A stretch of DNA of 64,000 bases, taken from NCBI RefSeq assembly GCF_026343115.1, contig NZ_JAPEMC010000001.1:5683001-5747000 (forward strand), written 5' to 3'. The position numbers and the translations under genes are program-made. This document shows positions 18,525 to 27,198 of the stretch, piece by piece. Under the pieces are notes generated by a model, which made no database searches, had not been told where the DNA came from, and saw only the letters and a list, made by a program, of their open reading frames with translations. Source of the stretch: Streptomyces sp. NBC_00102 (GTDB lineage Bacteria; Actinomycetota; Actinomycetes; Streptomycetales; Streptomycetaceae). Position 1 is the first letter of the stretch. Every line of letters starts with the position of its first letter.

Positions 18525-19853
18525 ATGTCGAACGAATCCACGTTGTCGCTGGTCGGGGAGGAGTACGAGGTCGAGGTCGGCCCCGTCGCGCACGGAGGCC
18601 ACTGCATCGCCCGGACCGAAGGGGGCCGGGTGCTCTTCGTACGCCACACCCTCCCCGGCGAGAAGATCATCGCCCGCGTCACGGACGGCGACACCGACTC
18701 CCGCTTCCTGCGCGCCGACGCCGTCACCGTCATCGAGGCCTCCAAGGACCGTGTGCCGGCCCCGTGCCCGTACGCCGGTCCCGGCATGTGCGGCGGCTGC
18801 GACTGGCAGCACGCCAAGCCGGGCGCCCAGCGCCGGCTCAAGGGCGAGGTCATCGCCGAGCAGCTCCAGCGCCTCGCGGGCCTCACCCCGGAGGAGGCCG
18901 GCTGGGACGGCACGGTCATGCCCGCCGAGGGCGACAAGCTCCCCGCCGGCGAGGTGCCCGCCTGGCGCACCCGTGTCCAGTACGCCATCGACGATGAGGG
19001 CAACGCGGGTCTGCGCAAGCACCGCTCCCACGACGTCCAGCCGATCGACCACTGCATGATCGCCGCCCCCGGCGTCACCGAGCTGGGCATCGAGAAGCGC
19101 AGCTGGCCCACGCTGGCCGGTGTCGAGGCGATCTCCGCCACCGGCTCCCACGACCGCCAGGTCGTCCTCACCCCGAAGCCCGGCGGCCGGCTCCCCCTGG
19201 TCGAGCTCGACAAGCCCGTCTCGGTCCTGCGCGTCGAGGAGCACGACGGCGGCATCCACCGCGTCCACGGCCGCGCCTTCGTCCGCGAGGTCGCCGACGA
19301 CCGCACCTACCGCGTCGGCTCCGGCGGCTTCTGGCAGGTCCACCCGCAGGCCGCCAACACCCTGGTCCGCGCCGTCATGCAGGGACTGCTGCCCCGCAAG
19401 AACGACACCGCCCTCGACCTCTACTGCGGCGTCGGCCTCTTCGCCGGCGCCATCGGCCAGCGCATCGGCGAGAAGGGCGCGGTCCTCGGCATCGAGTCCG
19501 GCAAGCGCGCCGTCGAGGACGCCCGCCACAACCTCAAGGACCTCGACCGGGTCCGCATCGAGCACGGCAAGGTCGACCAGATCCTGCCCCGCACCGGCAT
19601 CACCGAGTGCGACCTCATCGTCCTCGACCCGCCCCGCGCCGGCGCCGGCAAGCAGGTCGTCAAGCATCTCTCGGGCCTGGGCGCCCGCAAGATCGCCTAC
19701 GTCGCCTGCGACCCGGCGGCGCTGGCACGGGACATCGCGTACTTCCGCGAGGGCGGCTACAAGGTGCGCACGCTGCGGGCGTTCGACCTGTTCCCGATGA
19801 CGCACCACGTGGAGTGCGTGGCGATCCTGGAGCCGGTGAAGAAGGACGACTGA
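18525..19853 (+). CDS. TrmA/RlmD-family RNA (uracil-5) methyltransferase
   Basis: 442-aa class I SAM-dependent RNA methyltransferase. The N-terminal TRAM domain (about 5-60: LVGEEYEVEVGPVAHGGHCIAR... HTLPGEKIIARV) is followed by a cysteine cluster CPYAGPGMCGGCDWQH (probable 4Fe-4S site). Then come the SAM-binding LDLYCGVGLFAGAI, the LIVLDPPRAGAG motif and the catalytic-type Cys in YVACDPAALARDIAYF (C about 395). The ATG at 18525 is chosen because GGAG lies 9 nt upstream and the earlier TTG (18510) overlaps that SD. The exact target (tRNA U54 or a 23S rRNA uridine) cannot be decided. Confidence 0.9.
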   Translation: MSNESTLSLVGEEYEVEVGPVAHGGHCIARTEGGRVLFVRHTLPGEKIIARVTDGDTDSRFLRADAVTVIEASKDRVPAPCPYAGPGMCGGCDWQHAKPGAQRRLKGEVIAEQLQRLAGLTPEEAGWDGTVMPAEGDKLPAGEVPAWRTRVQYAIDDEGNAGLRKHRSHDVQPIDHCMIAAPGVTELGIEKRSWPTLAGVEAISATGSHDRQVVLTPKPGGRLPLVELDKPVSVLRVEEHDGGIHRVHGRAFVREVADDRTYRVGSGGFWQVHPQAANTLVRAVMQGLLPRKNDTALDLYCGVGLFAGAIGQRIGEKGAVLGIESGKRAVEDARHNLKDLDRVRIEHGKVDQILPRTGITECDLIVLDPPRAGAGKQVVKHLSGLGARKIAYVACDPAALARDIAYFREGGYKVRTLRAFDLFPMTHHVECVAILEPVKKDD

Positions 19854-19867
19854 CCTGCTGGTTTCAT

Positions 19868-19907
19868 GGGGCCGGCGACGGCGGCGCAAGCCGTGGTCGC
19901 CGGCCCC
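19868..19907 (+). terminator. Terminator after the RNA methyltransferase gene
   Basis: 12-bp perfect inverted repeat (19868-19879 with 19896-19907) with a 16-nt loop, 15 nt after the stop. Confidence 0.7.
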
Positions 19908-19959
19908 ACAGCTTCCTGACGCTCGTTCTGAAGGCACTTCACATGTGGCGGGGTTCGGT

Positions 19960-20377
19960 GTCGTCGTGCGGACCTGCTGACAGGTTGTCCGAGGAAGAGC
20001 AGGCCATCCGCCGCACTCGGGGCGTGGTGCACGTCCGCGGCAGCTCGCTCCAGGGCGATGTCGTCGCGCAGTTCGATTCCTTGGGTCCGGAGTTCATCGT
20101 GGCCCGGTGACTCAACGCACAGGCGATGGCGTCATCGTGTGCCACGACCTTCAGAAGGCGGTCTCCGGTATCGGGTGCGAGAACGATGCCGCGCATGAAC
20201 TTGATGACGCGGATGGTACGAGTCCGGGAACCGCGGGGATTTCCTCGTTTCCAGGGGCAGGCCGGCATGGCGGTGTTCGCGGAACGTGTCGAAGAACTCG
20301 TGGACCCGCTTCTGGACGGACTTCTCCAGCCTGGTGAACTCCAGGAGAAAGCCCTTGTGGAGGCCCAGTGTCACCAC
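19960..20377 (-). pseudogene. UvrD-like helicase N-terminal fragment, frameshifted
   Basis: On the minus strand from about 20377 the reading VTLGLHKGFLLEFTRLEKSV, QKRVHEFFDTFREHRHAGLP is the start of a Streptomyces UvrD-helicase-type protein. The reading then shifts frame to RTIRVIKFMRGIVLAPDTGD, RLLKVVAHDDAIACALSHRA, and shifts again near ATMN before coherence is lost at about 19960. At least two frameshifts and a missing 3' end mark it as a pseudogene. Family assignment is from recollection of this N-terminal pattern, not from a search. Confidence 0.55.
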
Positions 20378-20479
20378 GTGTGCCCCCTGGTCGTGCGTGT
20401 GTCGATGTTTCGACTGATCACCGTGCGGTGTGGGGCGACAATGGCGGCTCAGCGTCGAGGGTTTGGGGAGAGGACGGAC

Positions 20480-20690
20480 GTGCACGCTCAGGAGACTACG
20501 TTCAGTAACCTGGTGCAGGGGGAGCAGTAGTTCCAGGTGCCGCTCTACCAACGCACCTACAGCTGGCAGCGCGACGAACTGCAGCAGTTGTGGGACGACG
20601 TACAGGAGTTGGTCGAGGACCGGCAGGAAGGACGTCCCGGCTCGGGTCACTTCCTCGGTTCGGTCGTGCTGGCGCCCGAGCGCGCCGGCA
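20480..20690 (+). pseudogene. DUF262 (GmrSD-type) N-terminal fragment with internal stop
   Basis: From GTG 20480 (SD GGGGAGAGGA) the frame reads VHAQETTFSNLVQGEQ, then a TAG at 20528-20530, then without a frame change FQVPLYQRTYSWQRDELQQL, WDDVQELVEDRQEG... GHFLGSVVLAP. The YQRTYSW motif is the DUF262 signature found in GmrSD-type restriction enzymes and related proteins. Homology stops near 20690, where the sequence switches to the 3' end of the opposing regulator pseudogene. Both the stop codon and the truncation indicate a dead gene. Confidence 0.7.
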
Positions 20691-22700
20691 GCAGCTGCCC
20701 CACCCTGCGCAGGGTCCGTGCCCTGCCGCCCTGATAGCCGACCCCGTCGTAGATCTCCAGTGCCTCGTCCAACTGGGCCTGCGCGGCGTCCCCGTCACCC
20801 CGGCGCATCCGTATGTGGGCGCTCTGCGTGAGCACGATCGCCCGGCCCACCACGTCACCGGCACGGTCGAAGTCGGCGAGGGCCTGCTCGTACAGGTCGA
20901 GGGCGGTGTCGTCGTCCCCGTTCGTCCGCGCGATGAGGGCCATGTCGCGGCGGCACAGCGCCTAGCCCTTCGGATCGTCCAACGCCTGGAAGACGTCGCC
21001 AGGTTCCAGCTGACGTCGTGCAGGCCCTCGGCGGCGGCGTGCTCCACCATGTGGCAGAGGGCCGCCTGCTCCGCGTCGAACCAGGCCAACGGGTCGGCGA
21101 GCAGGTCCTCGGTGCAGGACGCGGGCGGTACCCAGCGCGGGGCGTCGCCGTGCAGCACCGTGAAGTCGCCGCCGTAGACCTTGCGATGGGCTTCCTGGGC
21201 GAGGTACATCCAGTCGCCCGCCATCCGGGTGAGTGCGGCGCGCTGGGTCTCCGGGGCTTCGTGCAGGGCCAGTTGCTCGCGGGCGTAGACCCGGATGATC
21301 TCGTGGAACTGATACCGGTAGCCGCCGGTGGGCTCCACGCCGACGATGTCCAGCATCTGCATGTCCACCAGCGGTTCCACCAGATCCGACGGTACGGGGC
21401 GGTCGTCGTCCAGCAGGGCGCCGGCCACCCAGCTGGGCAGCGTCGGTGTCCGGGACATGCTCAGCATCCGCAGCAGCCCGCGGTCCTGTGGCGCCAGACC
21501 GCTGTCGGAGCACCATCGACGCGAGCGTCCAGTGCGGGCGGGCGGCAAGCCGGGCCGCCGCGATCCGCAGGGCCAGCGGCAGCCGTCCGACCGTACGGAC
21601 CAGAGCCTTGGCGGACGCCGCCTCGCCCTCGACTTCTCCCGCCCGATGATGCTGGACAGCAGCGTCAGCGCCCGGTCCTCGTCCAGGACGTCCAGCTCCA
21701 CGCGGTGCGCGCCCGGCAACGCGGTCAGCCTGGCCCGGCTGGTGACGAGGACGGCGCAGTCACGACTGCCGGGCAGCAGCGGCAGCACCTGGCTCTCGGT
21801 GGCGGCGTAGTCCAGGACCACCAGAAGGCTGTGCGAGGCGAGCCGGGGCCGGTACATCTCCGCCCGCTCGTCCAGCGAGTCCGGGATCAGCTGACCGGGG
21901 ATGCCCAGCGCCCGCAGGAAGCGGCCCAGCACCTCCAGGGCGGTGGCCGGTGTGCCGGTGCCGCGCAGGTCGCAGTAGAACTGACCGTCGGGGAACCCCG
22001 TCTCGGCGAGCCGGTGCGCGACGTGCACGGCGAGTGTGGACTTACCGGTGCCCGGCTTGCCGGTGATGACGGCGAGTCCTACCGCCTTGCGGTCCCGTCC
22101 GCTGGTCAACGCCCCGTCCAGAGCGGCGACCTGCCTCTCGTTGGCGACGAAGTCCCAAGTCGAGGAAGGGAGTTGCTGAGGTCGGACCTCGTGCGGCTGC
22201 GGTTCGGTCCGATCGGGGGAGACGTCCTGGGCGGCGGAGGAGCGGCTCCCGGGGCGGCTCGCCGGTAGGGCTCCGGTCCGTGGCGTGCTCGCCGTCGGCG
22301 TGCGGCCCGGGGTCGCCGGACGGTACCTGGCTCGCGCCCTCCGCGGGCCCGGCCGGCGAGGCCGGTGCCGGGTCCGGGCGGGTCCCGCTCCTCTCCTCGT
22401 GGGACCGGATCGCCGCCACCGGCGGGGGAAGTTCACCGGCGAGGATCGCCGCCTCCAGCCGCCGCAGCTCCCTGCCCGGCGCCAGTCCCAGTTCCTGGTC
22501 GAGGATCCTGCGCCCCGTGCGGTACGCCTCCAGGGCCTCCGCCTGGCGCCCCGACCAGTACAGGGTGCACATCAACTGCTCGCGCAGGCGCTCGCGCAAC
22601 GGGTTCTCGTGGAAGAGGAGTTGGAGTTCGCCGACGAGCCGGTCATGCCGTCCCAGCTCCAGGGCGGCCGCGACGCGCCGGGGACATGCTCGACCGTACG
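20690..22700 (-). pseudogene. SARP/AfsR-type regulator (BTAD-NB-ARC-TPR), multiply frameshifted
   Basis: The minus strand carries pieces of one large regulator in changing frames. The BTAD domain (LGRHDRLVGELQLLFHENPL... YWSGRQAEALEAYRTGRRIL, about 22440-22680) and the NB-ARC ATPase with Walker A VITGKPGTGKSTLAVHVAHR (about 22050) are in different frames. A segment VEGEAASAKALVRTVGRLPL (21640-21500) needs two further shifts, and the TPR part (DDDTALDLYEQALADFDRAG, 20900) needs another. The N-terminal DNA-binding domain and the true 3' end are missing. Such regulators activate antibiotic clusters; this copy is clearly inactive. Confidence 0.8.
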
Positions 22701-22897
22701 CGGCGTGCCCTCGGCCACCGAGCCTCCGACCTCGTGAGCGACTTGAGCTCGGGACCAACTACCCAAAGGTTCCACGACCCTCACGATCCGTCCATCCTGC
22801 TGCGGGCCGTGCGTGACCACTCGGCGAATAGCGCCGTGATAGGGGGAGGTTGGCGCATTGCGGGAAAGTGCTGGGAGAAGGAGACAAGAGGCGTCCC

Positions 22898-23350
22898 ATG
22901 CACGCCGACGTCTGGATGAACACAGCCCCCGACACGGTGGTCGACCTGGTCACCGCCGCCGGAACCGACCACGTCCGCCTCGTGTACGACTACCTCGACG
23001 CCGGCGACCTCGACGCGTGCGGATCCCTGCTGCACGACCGCGTCGAGCTGGAACTGCCCGGCGTCCCCACCGCCCGAGGGCGGACCGCGGTCCTGCACGC
23101 CCACCGCGACCACAACGGGTCCCACACCCGCCACGAGATCGACCGCGTCGTGGCCCGGGACCGGAGCATCGTCGCCGCGGGCCGCCGCGTCACCTCCGGC
23201 AAGGAGGACCTCAGCCTGCGCTTCGTGGACTTCTTCCGTATCGCCGGGGACGGCATGGTCGAGTCCTGCACGCCCTATTACCACGCGGAACCGGGCGGGC
23301 CCGGAGGCAAATCGTGGCGCACGGCCGGGTTCCCGCCGCCGTCCTGTTGA
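22898..23350 (+). CDS. SnoaL-like / NTF2-fold protein
   Basis: 150-aa protein with the NTF2-like cone fold pattern: helix VRLVYDYLDAGDLDACGSLL, HDRVELELPGVPTARGRTAV, then strands ending in FRIAGDGMVESCTPYYHAEP. The ATG at 22898 follows an AGAGG and a GGAGAAGGAGA. Members of this family act as small cyclases, epoxide hydrolases or unknown binding proteins in secondary metabolism. No catalytic assignment is possible here. It is intact although it sits between a pseudogene and a gene-poor stretch. Confidence 0.7.
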   Translation: MHADVWMNTAPDTVVDLVTAAGTDHVRLVYDYLDAGDLDACGSLLHDRVELELPGVPTARGRTAVLHAHRDHNGSHTRHEIDRVVARDRSIVAAGRRVTSGKEDLSLRFVDFFRIAGDGMVESCTPYYHAEPGGPGGKSWRTAGFPPPSC

Positions 23351-24081
23351 CGGCGGGGCGGTGGGCGTGCGGGATGCTTCAGGTCGCGGCGGCGACATCG
23401 GCGCCGATGATTCCGGGCGATGTCACGCGAAGGCTGCGGGTTGGATCGGGGGGTCCGAGCGGCAGGGTCCCCGTCCGGCCGGGGGCGGGGCCGCCGGTCG
23501 ATCCCCGCCGCCCGAGGTTCACCGAAACGCTGTGGGGAGAACGAGGGAAGAGGACGGCTGTGCGCTGCAGCGGTCGGGCGCCATGAGTGGGCTTCCCGAT
23601 CACTTCGTCCACCCCGTCCTGGTACGGCTGCCGGGCGAAAGTCGTCATCTGCGGCCGATCCGGGAGGCGGACACCCGCTCACCCATCCGCCGTGACGGGC
23701 TCGCGCGAGGGTCTGTGGTCCCTCCTCGGCCCGGCCTGGGGCTTGCCTGCGGCCACCATGATCCATGAGGCCGACCAGTTGGGGCACGAGAAGGAGATCG
23801 CCGCACATCAGTCCTTCAACTGCGCACTGTTCGACGGGCCGGGACAGCCCTGCTCGGTGTGTCTGCATCGACCCACCGGATAAGGCCGGCGAAATCTCCT
23901 GGTGGGTGGTGCCAAGCTGGTCGGCCGCGAGATTTCCTGGCCGGGCCGGCGGGCCCTGCCGCAGCACCGCGACGCGTAGGCCGCCCTTCTACGCGCCGGG
24001 ATGCTCCGGCTACGCGCCGGGATGCTCCGGCGAGCTCTGCGGCTCACGCGCCGGCGGGCACCGAAATCGCTGAGATCCCGG
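23351..24081. other. Gene-poor stretch, no supported coding sequence
   Basis: About 730 nt in which all open frames are short and none shows a recognisable family, good SD and consistent codon usage together. The piece around 23583-23766 (MSGLPDHFVHPVLVRLPGES) and the 23710-23883 frame (LWSLLGPAWGLPAATMIHEA) may be remnants of decayed genes, but I cannot name them. Confidence 0.5.
23989..24030. repeat. 21-bp tandem duplication
   Basis: A 21-bp unit beginning CTACGCGCCGGGATGCTCCG occurs twice in tandem (23989-24009 and 24010-24030). Confidence 0.85.
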
Positions 24082-24252
24082 TTACTCCGGGGGCTCCTGC
24101 GCAGCTGGCACCAGGGATCGATGCGGGGGGCAAGCCCGGTGGTGTCCTCTGGCGAGAAGTGCCACGCAGACAGGGCAGCAGAGGAGGTCGCGGAATCCAG
24201 GTGCGCGGTCAGCCTGTTCACCAGCCTCAGCCGGACTGATCGGGTCCGTCAT
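24082..24252 (-). CDS. 56-aa Cys-containing small protein coupled to the MFS gene
   Basis: The ATG at 24250-24252 overlaps the stop of the MFS transporter gene by 4 nt (ATGA), the coupling used throughout this window. The protein reads MTDPISPAEAGEQADRAPGF, then RDLLCCPVCVALLARGHHRA, then CPPHRSLVPAAQEPPE. A CCPVC motif and a distal HHRAC-type cluster could bind metal or form disulphides. No family is recognised. The ATGA overlap is the main argument that it is translated. Confidence 0.5.
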   Translation of the reverse strand: MTDPISPAEAGEQADRAPGFRDLLCCPVCVALLARGHHRACPPHRSLVPAAQEPPE

Positions 24253-25544
24253 CGGGTATCTCCCTCTCGGGTCCGCTCGGCCCACCGTACGGCGTACGGC
24301 ATCACGAGTCCTACTGCAACGAAGACGCCGCCCGCGGCGATCCAGCCGGGAGCTCCCCAGGTGACGCAGAAAAGGCCGAGCAGGGAAGGGGCCAGGGAGT
24401 TCGCCAGGGAGTGGCCCATGCCGGAGAGTCCGGAGTACTGCCCCTGTGCGTGCTCGGGGGCCAGCGCGAAGCTCAGTTCCAGCGAGCCCGCCTCGTGCCA
24501 GAGTTCACCGATCGTGTGCATGGCAACACCGACGAGGATCAGTACGGCAGCTGGTATCGCGGGCAGGCCGCCCGTGACGGCTATGGCAGTCATGCCCACG
24601 AGAAAGGCAGGCCCGGAGCGACGTACGGCCCGGGCAGCCGTGGTGCTGGAGTCGACGTCCCGAGCGGCCCTGACCTGGAGGGCCACCACCATCAGAGTGT
24701 TGAGTACCGCGCTCACACCCACGAGCCAGCGGGGCGCGTCGCTGTGTCCGACAATCCACAGCGGTAGAGCGAAGACCAGCACCTGGCCCTGGATCGCCAT
24801 GATCCCGTCGAGCAGGATCACCGCCATGAACGGTCGGTCCTTCAGCGCTGACCAACGACCGGCCACCGCGGGCGCCTGCACGGGGGCGAGGCGCGGAAGT
24901 CGGCTGATCACGGCCGCGCAGGCCAAGAAGGTGAGGGCGTTGCCGAGGACCAGGGACGCGTAGGCGGCGCGGGTGTCGAGCTGCACCACGACACCGGCTG
25001 CCAGGGCACCGAAGCTTCCCGCCAGGTTGCCGGCCGCACGCAGATACGAGCGATACGCGGTGGAATGCCGCCCGGCGAAGCCTCGGACGAGAGGACCGCG
25101 CGCCGCGGCACTGGCTGAGTTGGCGAGCTGGATCGCGCAGAGCGTCACCGTGAACAGCCAGAAACTGTGGACGAACAACAGTCCCGTCATTCCTGCGGCC
25201 TGCGCGGCCAGGGTGACGAGGTACGTCTCCCGTGCTCCGCGCATGTCGGCGAGACGCCCGACCGGTATGCCGGCGAACAGTCCGATCATGGAAGCTGCCC
25301 CCATGCCGAGGCCCACCTGGGCCACGGACAGCCCGACCGAGCGTGTGAAGAAGAGGGCGGCTCCCGTCATGTAGAGGCCCGCGCCGATCATGTTGACGAA
25401 GAACGCGACAGCAAGGGTGCGTCTTGGGCCCCGTTCGGGGATGAGCCCGCGCGCCACCGGCCAGGGCGGTCCGTTCCCAGGTTCCGCGGGTCCGTCGGCG
25501 TACAGGACGGCCGCGGTCGTGCCGGGATTCTTGCCGATGTCCAT
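24249..25544 (-). CDS. MFS transporter at the left edge of the cluster
   Basis: 431-aa major facilitator with about 12 membrane segments. The motif-A-like loop after helix 2 reads GIPVGRLADMRGARETY. It may export the peptide product or the small signal peptide encoded divergently. The ATG at 25544 is chosen over the upstream TTG (25571) because a good promoter (TTGACA, 18 nt, TAATGT) ends exactly 7 nt before it, implying a leaderless mRNA. That promoter's -35 lies within regulatory motif A (25575-25592). Confidence 0.85.
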   Translation of the reverse strand: MDIGKNPGTTAAVLYADGPAEPGNGPPWPVARGLIPERGPRRTLAVAFFVNMIGAGLYMTGAALFFTRSVGLSVAQVGLGMGAASMIGLFAGIPVGRLADMRGARETYLVTLAAQAAGMTGLLFVHSFWLFTVTLCAIQLANSASAAARGPLVRGFAGRHSTAYRSYLRAAGNLAGSFGALAAGVVVQLDTRAAYASLVLGNALTFLACAAVISRLPRLAPVQAPAVAGRWSALKDRPFMAVILLDGIMAIQGQVLVFALPLWIVGHSDAPRWLVGVSAVLNTLMVVALQVRAARDVDSSTTAARAVRRSGPAFLVGMTAIAVTGGLPAIPAAVLILVGVAMHTIGELWHEAGSLELSFALAPEHAQGQYSGLSGMGHSLANSLAPSLLGLFCVTWGAPGWIAAGGVFVAVGLVMPYAVRWAERTREGDTR

Positions 25545-25551
25545 GCCGCGG

Positions 25552-25581
25552 ACATTAAGGATCAACCGCAAGGCTTGTCAA
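25552..25581 (-). promoter_or_regulatory. Leaderless promoter of the MFS gene
   Basis: On the minus strand TTGACA (25576-25581), an 18-nt spacer and TAATGT (25552-25557) lie 7 nt before the ATG. This is a near-consensus vegetative promoter, overlapped at its -35 by motif A. Confidence 0.65.
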
Positions 25582-25592
25582 TTGATTGCCAA
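25575..25592. promoter_or_regulatory. Regulatory motif, copy A
   Basis: TTGGCAATCAATTGACAA on the minus strand, shared with copies at 37433-37450 and 60719-60736 (consensus TTGGCAAnnAnTTGnCAr). It lies between the divergent MFS and signal-peptide genes and overlaps the MFS -35. It is a candidate operator for the adjacent XRE-TPR regulator; this is inference. Confidence 0.6.
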
Positions 25593-25595
25593 ACA

Positions 25596-25624
25596 TTGTC
25601 ACAGCTGATCGTCCATGCTTAGGT
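25596..25624 (+). promoter_or_regulatory. Promoter of the small signal-peptide gene
   Basis: TTGTCA (25596-25601), 17-nt spacer, TTAGGT (25619-25624). It predicts a leader of about 65 nt before the ATG at 25695. Confidence 0.55.
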
Positions 25625-25694
25625 GGGCGCAGTTGAACGACTCCGGGCTCTCGCCGTAGAGGCGGCCGGGGCTCTCGTATCCCGTGGGGGGACC

Positions 25695-25856
25695 ATGAAG
25701 AAGCAGCTTGCCAAGATGACCGCTCTCATCGGACTGATCACTGCCCTGGCGCTGGCGTCCGTCAGTGTCGGACAGTCGGGTGCGAACCACTCGACTCCGC
25801 AGGCTTCGAGTGAGACGCAGACTTCGATCGTCACCGACGAGATCGACTGGCCGTAG
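25695..25856 (+). CDS. 53-aa putative secreted signalling peptide precursor
   Basis: 53 codons with ATG 25695 after GTGGGGGGACC (strong SD). The N-terminus MKKQLAKMTALIGLITALAL has basic residues then a hydrophobic core (about 8-26), followed by ASVSVGQSGA as a possible signal-peptidase site. The remaining hydrophilic tail NHSTPQASSETQTSIVTDEI ends in DEIDWP. It sits directly upstream of an XRE-TPR regulator gene in the same direction, and divergent from an MFS transporter. This gene order (short exported peptide next to a TPR-type HTH regulator) is that of RRNPP quorum-sensing pairs known in Firmicutes. It has no known family that I recognise. A pheromone role is inferred, not shown. Confidence 0.65.
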   Translation: MKKQLAKMTALIGLITALALASVSVGQSGANHSTPQASSETQTSIVTDEIDWP

Positions 25857-25908
25857 CCGCGCCATCGCCCCAGGCGAAGTCAAAGACGTGACAAGACACC
25901 TACCGAAT

Positions 25909-25937
25909 TTGTAAGTTGCTGCCATCGGCTGCAAACT
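25909..25937 (+). promoter_or_regulatory. Leaderless promoter of the first XRE-TPR regulator
   Basis: TTGTAA (25909-25914), 17-nt spacer, CAAACT (25932-25937), then 7 nt to the ATG at 25945; no SD is present. The overlapping CTGCAAACTGTCTGCCAT resembles a degenerate form of the shared motif and could allow autoregulation. Confidence 0.5.
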
Positions 25938-25944
25938 GTCTGCC

Positions 25945-27198
25945 ATGTCTTATGGAGGGGACCAGATCCTTCAGCAGCCCATGTTCGGACGTCGACTCCG
26001 AGCGCTACGCATCGCGCATGGCTTCTCGCAGGTGCAACTGGCCGGAACAGAGATCTCTCCTGCATATCTGTCCCGGCTGGAATCAGGCGCCCGCCCTCCC
26101 ACCGCGAGAGTGGTGACCTACCTCTGCGAGAAGCTCAAGGTGACGCCGGCCTCGTTCGGCACCACCGCGGGCAGTTCGCTGGCCCGGGCGCTCGCCACCG
26201 TCATGACGGTCGGCGAGCTTCCTGCCATGGCCGCCGTGCTGGAGGAAGCCCTCCTGCAGGAACAGGAGGAGGACGACGACGCCGTGCTGCGCTGGCAGGC
26301 GCAGTGGGCACTCGCACGCTGCTACCAGACGCAGGGGAAGGTCACGGAGGAACTCGCGGTCCTCCACGAGATGACCGCACTCGGCGACCGCACCGGCCTG
26401 TCCGAGCTGCGCGCCCGCTCCCGGGTCAGGCTCGCCAGGCGACTGCGTGCCTCGGGCGACACCGCCGGGGCACGCGCGCACGCGGAGGAGGGACTCGCCC
26501 TCGCCGAGACGCACGACCTGCCGCACAGCGACGTCGTGGAAGCGCTGCTCACCCTCATCTCCATCGCGGCCGAGGAGGGCCACCTCGCCCAGGCCCGGGC
26601 GGATGCCGACCGCGTGGTCGGCACCCTCTCGGACGACTCCGCCGAACTCCCGCTGCGCCTACAGGCCGAGGCGCTGTGGACGGCGTCGATCGTCTGCGGA
26701 CGCCAGGGCGACCACTCGGCTGCCGTCGCGACGATGAAGCGCGCGCTGGCAGTCCTGCCCGGCAGTGAGGACCCGGTGCTGTGGATGCGCATGCGCCTCG
26801 CGGCCGCGTCCATGTACCTGCGTCTGGATCCCCGCGACACCTCTGAGGCCCGCCTCCGACTCGACGAGGCCGAGGCCGTCACCACGCTTGTCGGCATGCC
26901 CGTCCACCAGACAGAGCTGCTCCTTCTGCGGTGCCAGCTCGCGTTCCACGAAGGCCGGTTCGACGACGCCCGCGTGCTGAGCGATCGGCTCGACGCCAGC
27001 CCTGAAGGACTCGGCTCCCGCGACCAGCTGCGACTGGACGTGCTGCGCAACCAGATCGAGATCATCAGGGGCGACCACGCCACGGCCGTGGCCGACCTGG
27101 AGCGCATCGCGAAGGAAGCGCAGATGTCCGTCAACGTTGAGTTGTCCGCCGAGGTCTGGCGCGCCCTCGCCGAAGCCCTGAAGCTGGCCGAAGGCTGA
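25945..27198 (+). CDS. XRE-family HTH regulator with TPR C-terminus (paralogue 1)
   Basis: 417-aa regulator. Residues about 13-70 form an XRE-type helix-turn-helix (FGRRLRALRIAHGFSQVQLA... SPAYLSRLESGARPPTARVV). From about 85 to the end the protein is all-helical with repeated TPR-like pairs (LRWQAQWALARCYQTQGKVT, RRLRASGDTAGARAHAEEGL, TASIVCGRQGDHSAAVATMK). HTH plus TPR is the plan of peptide-responsive RRNPP regulators. A short secreted peptide is encoded 88 nt upstream. A paralogue at 60921-62189 is alike over its whole length. ATG 25945 has no SD but fits a leaderless promoter. Probable cluster-specific regulator. Confidence 0.85.
   Translation: MSYGGDQILQQPMFGRRLRALRIAHGFSQVQLAGTEISPAYLSRLESGARPPTARVVTYLCEKLKVTPASFGTTAGSSLARALATVMTVGELPAMAAVLEEALLQEQEEDDDAVLRWQAQWALARCYQTQGKVTEELAVLHEMTALGDRTGLSELRARSRVRLARRLRASGDTAGARAHAEEGLALAETHDLPHSDVVEALLTLISIAAEEGHLAQARADADRVVGTLSDDSAELPLRLQAEALWTASIVCGRQGDHSAAVATMKRALAVLPGSEDPVLWMRMRLAAASMYLRLDPRDTSEARLRLDEAEAVTTLVGMPVHQTELLLLRCQLAFHEGRFDDARVLSDRLDASPEGLGSRDQLRLDVLRNQIEIIRGDHATAVADLERIAKEAQMSVNVELSAEVWRALAEALKLAEG

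Noticed and set aside
23583..23883. A gene in the 23.6-23.9 kb region
   Set aside because: Candidate frames need a frameshift, have no recognised family and lack a good start; treated as possible debris.
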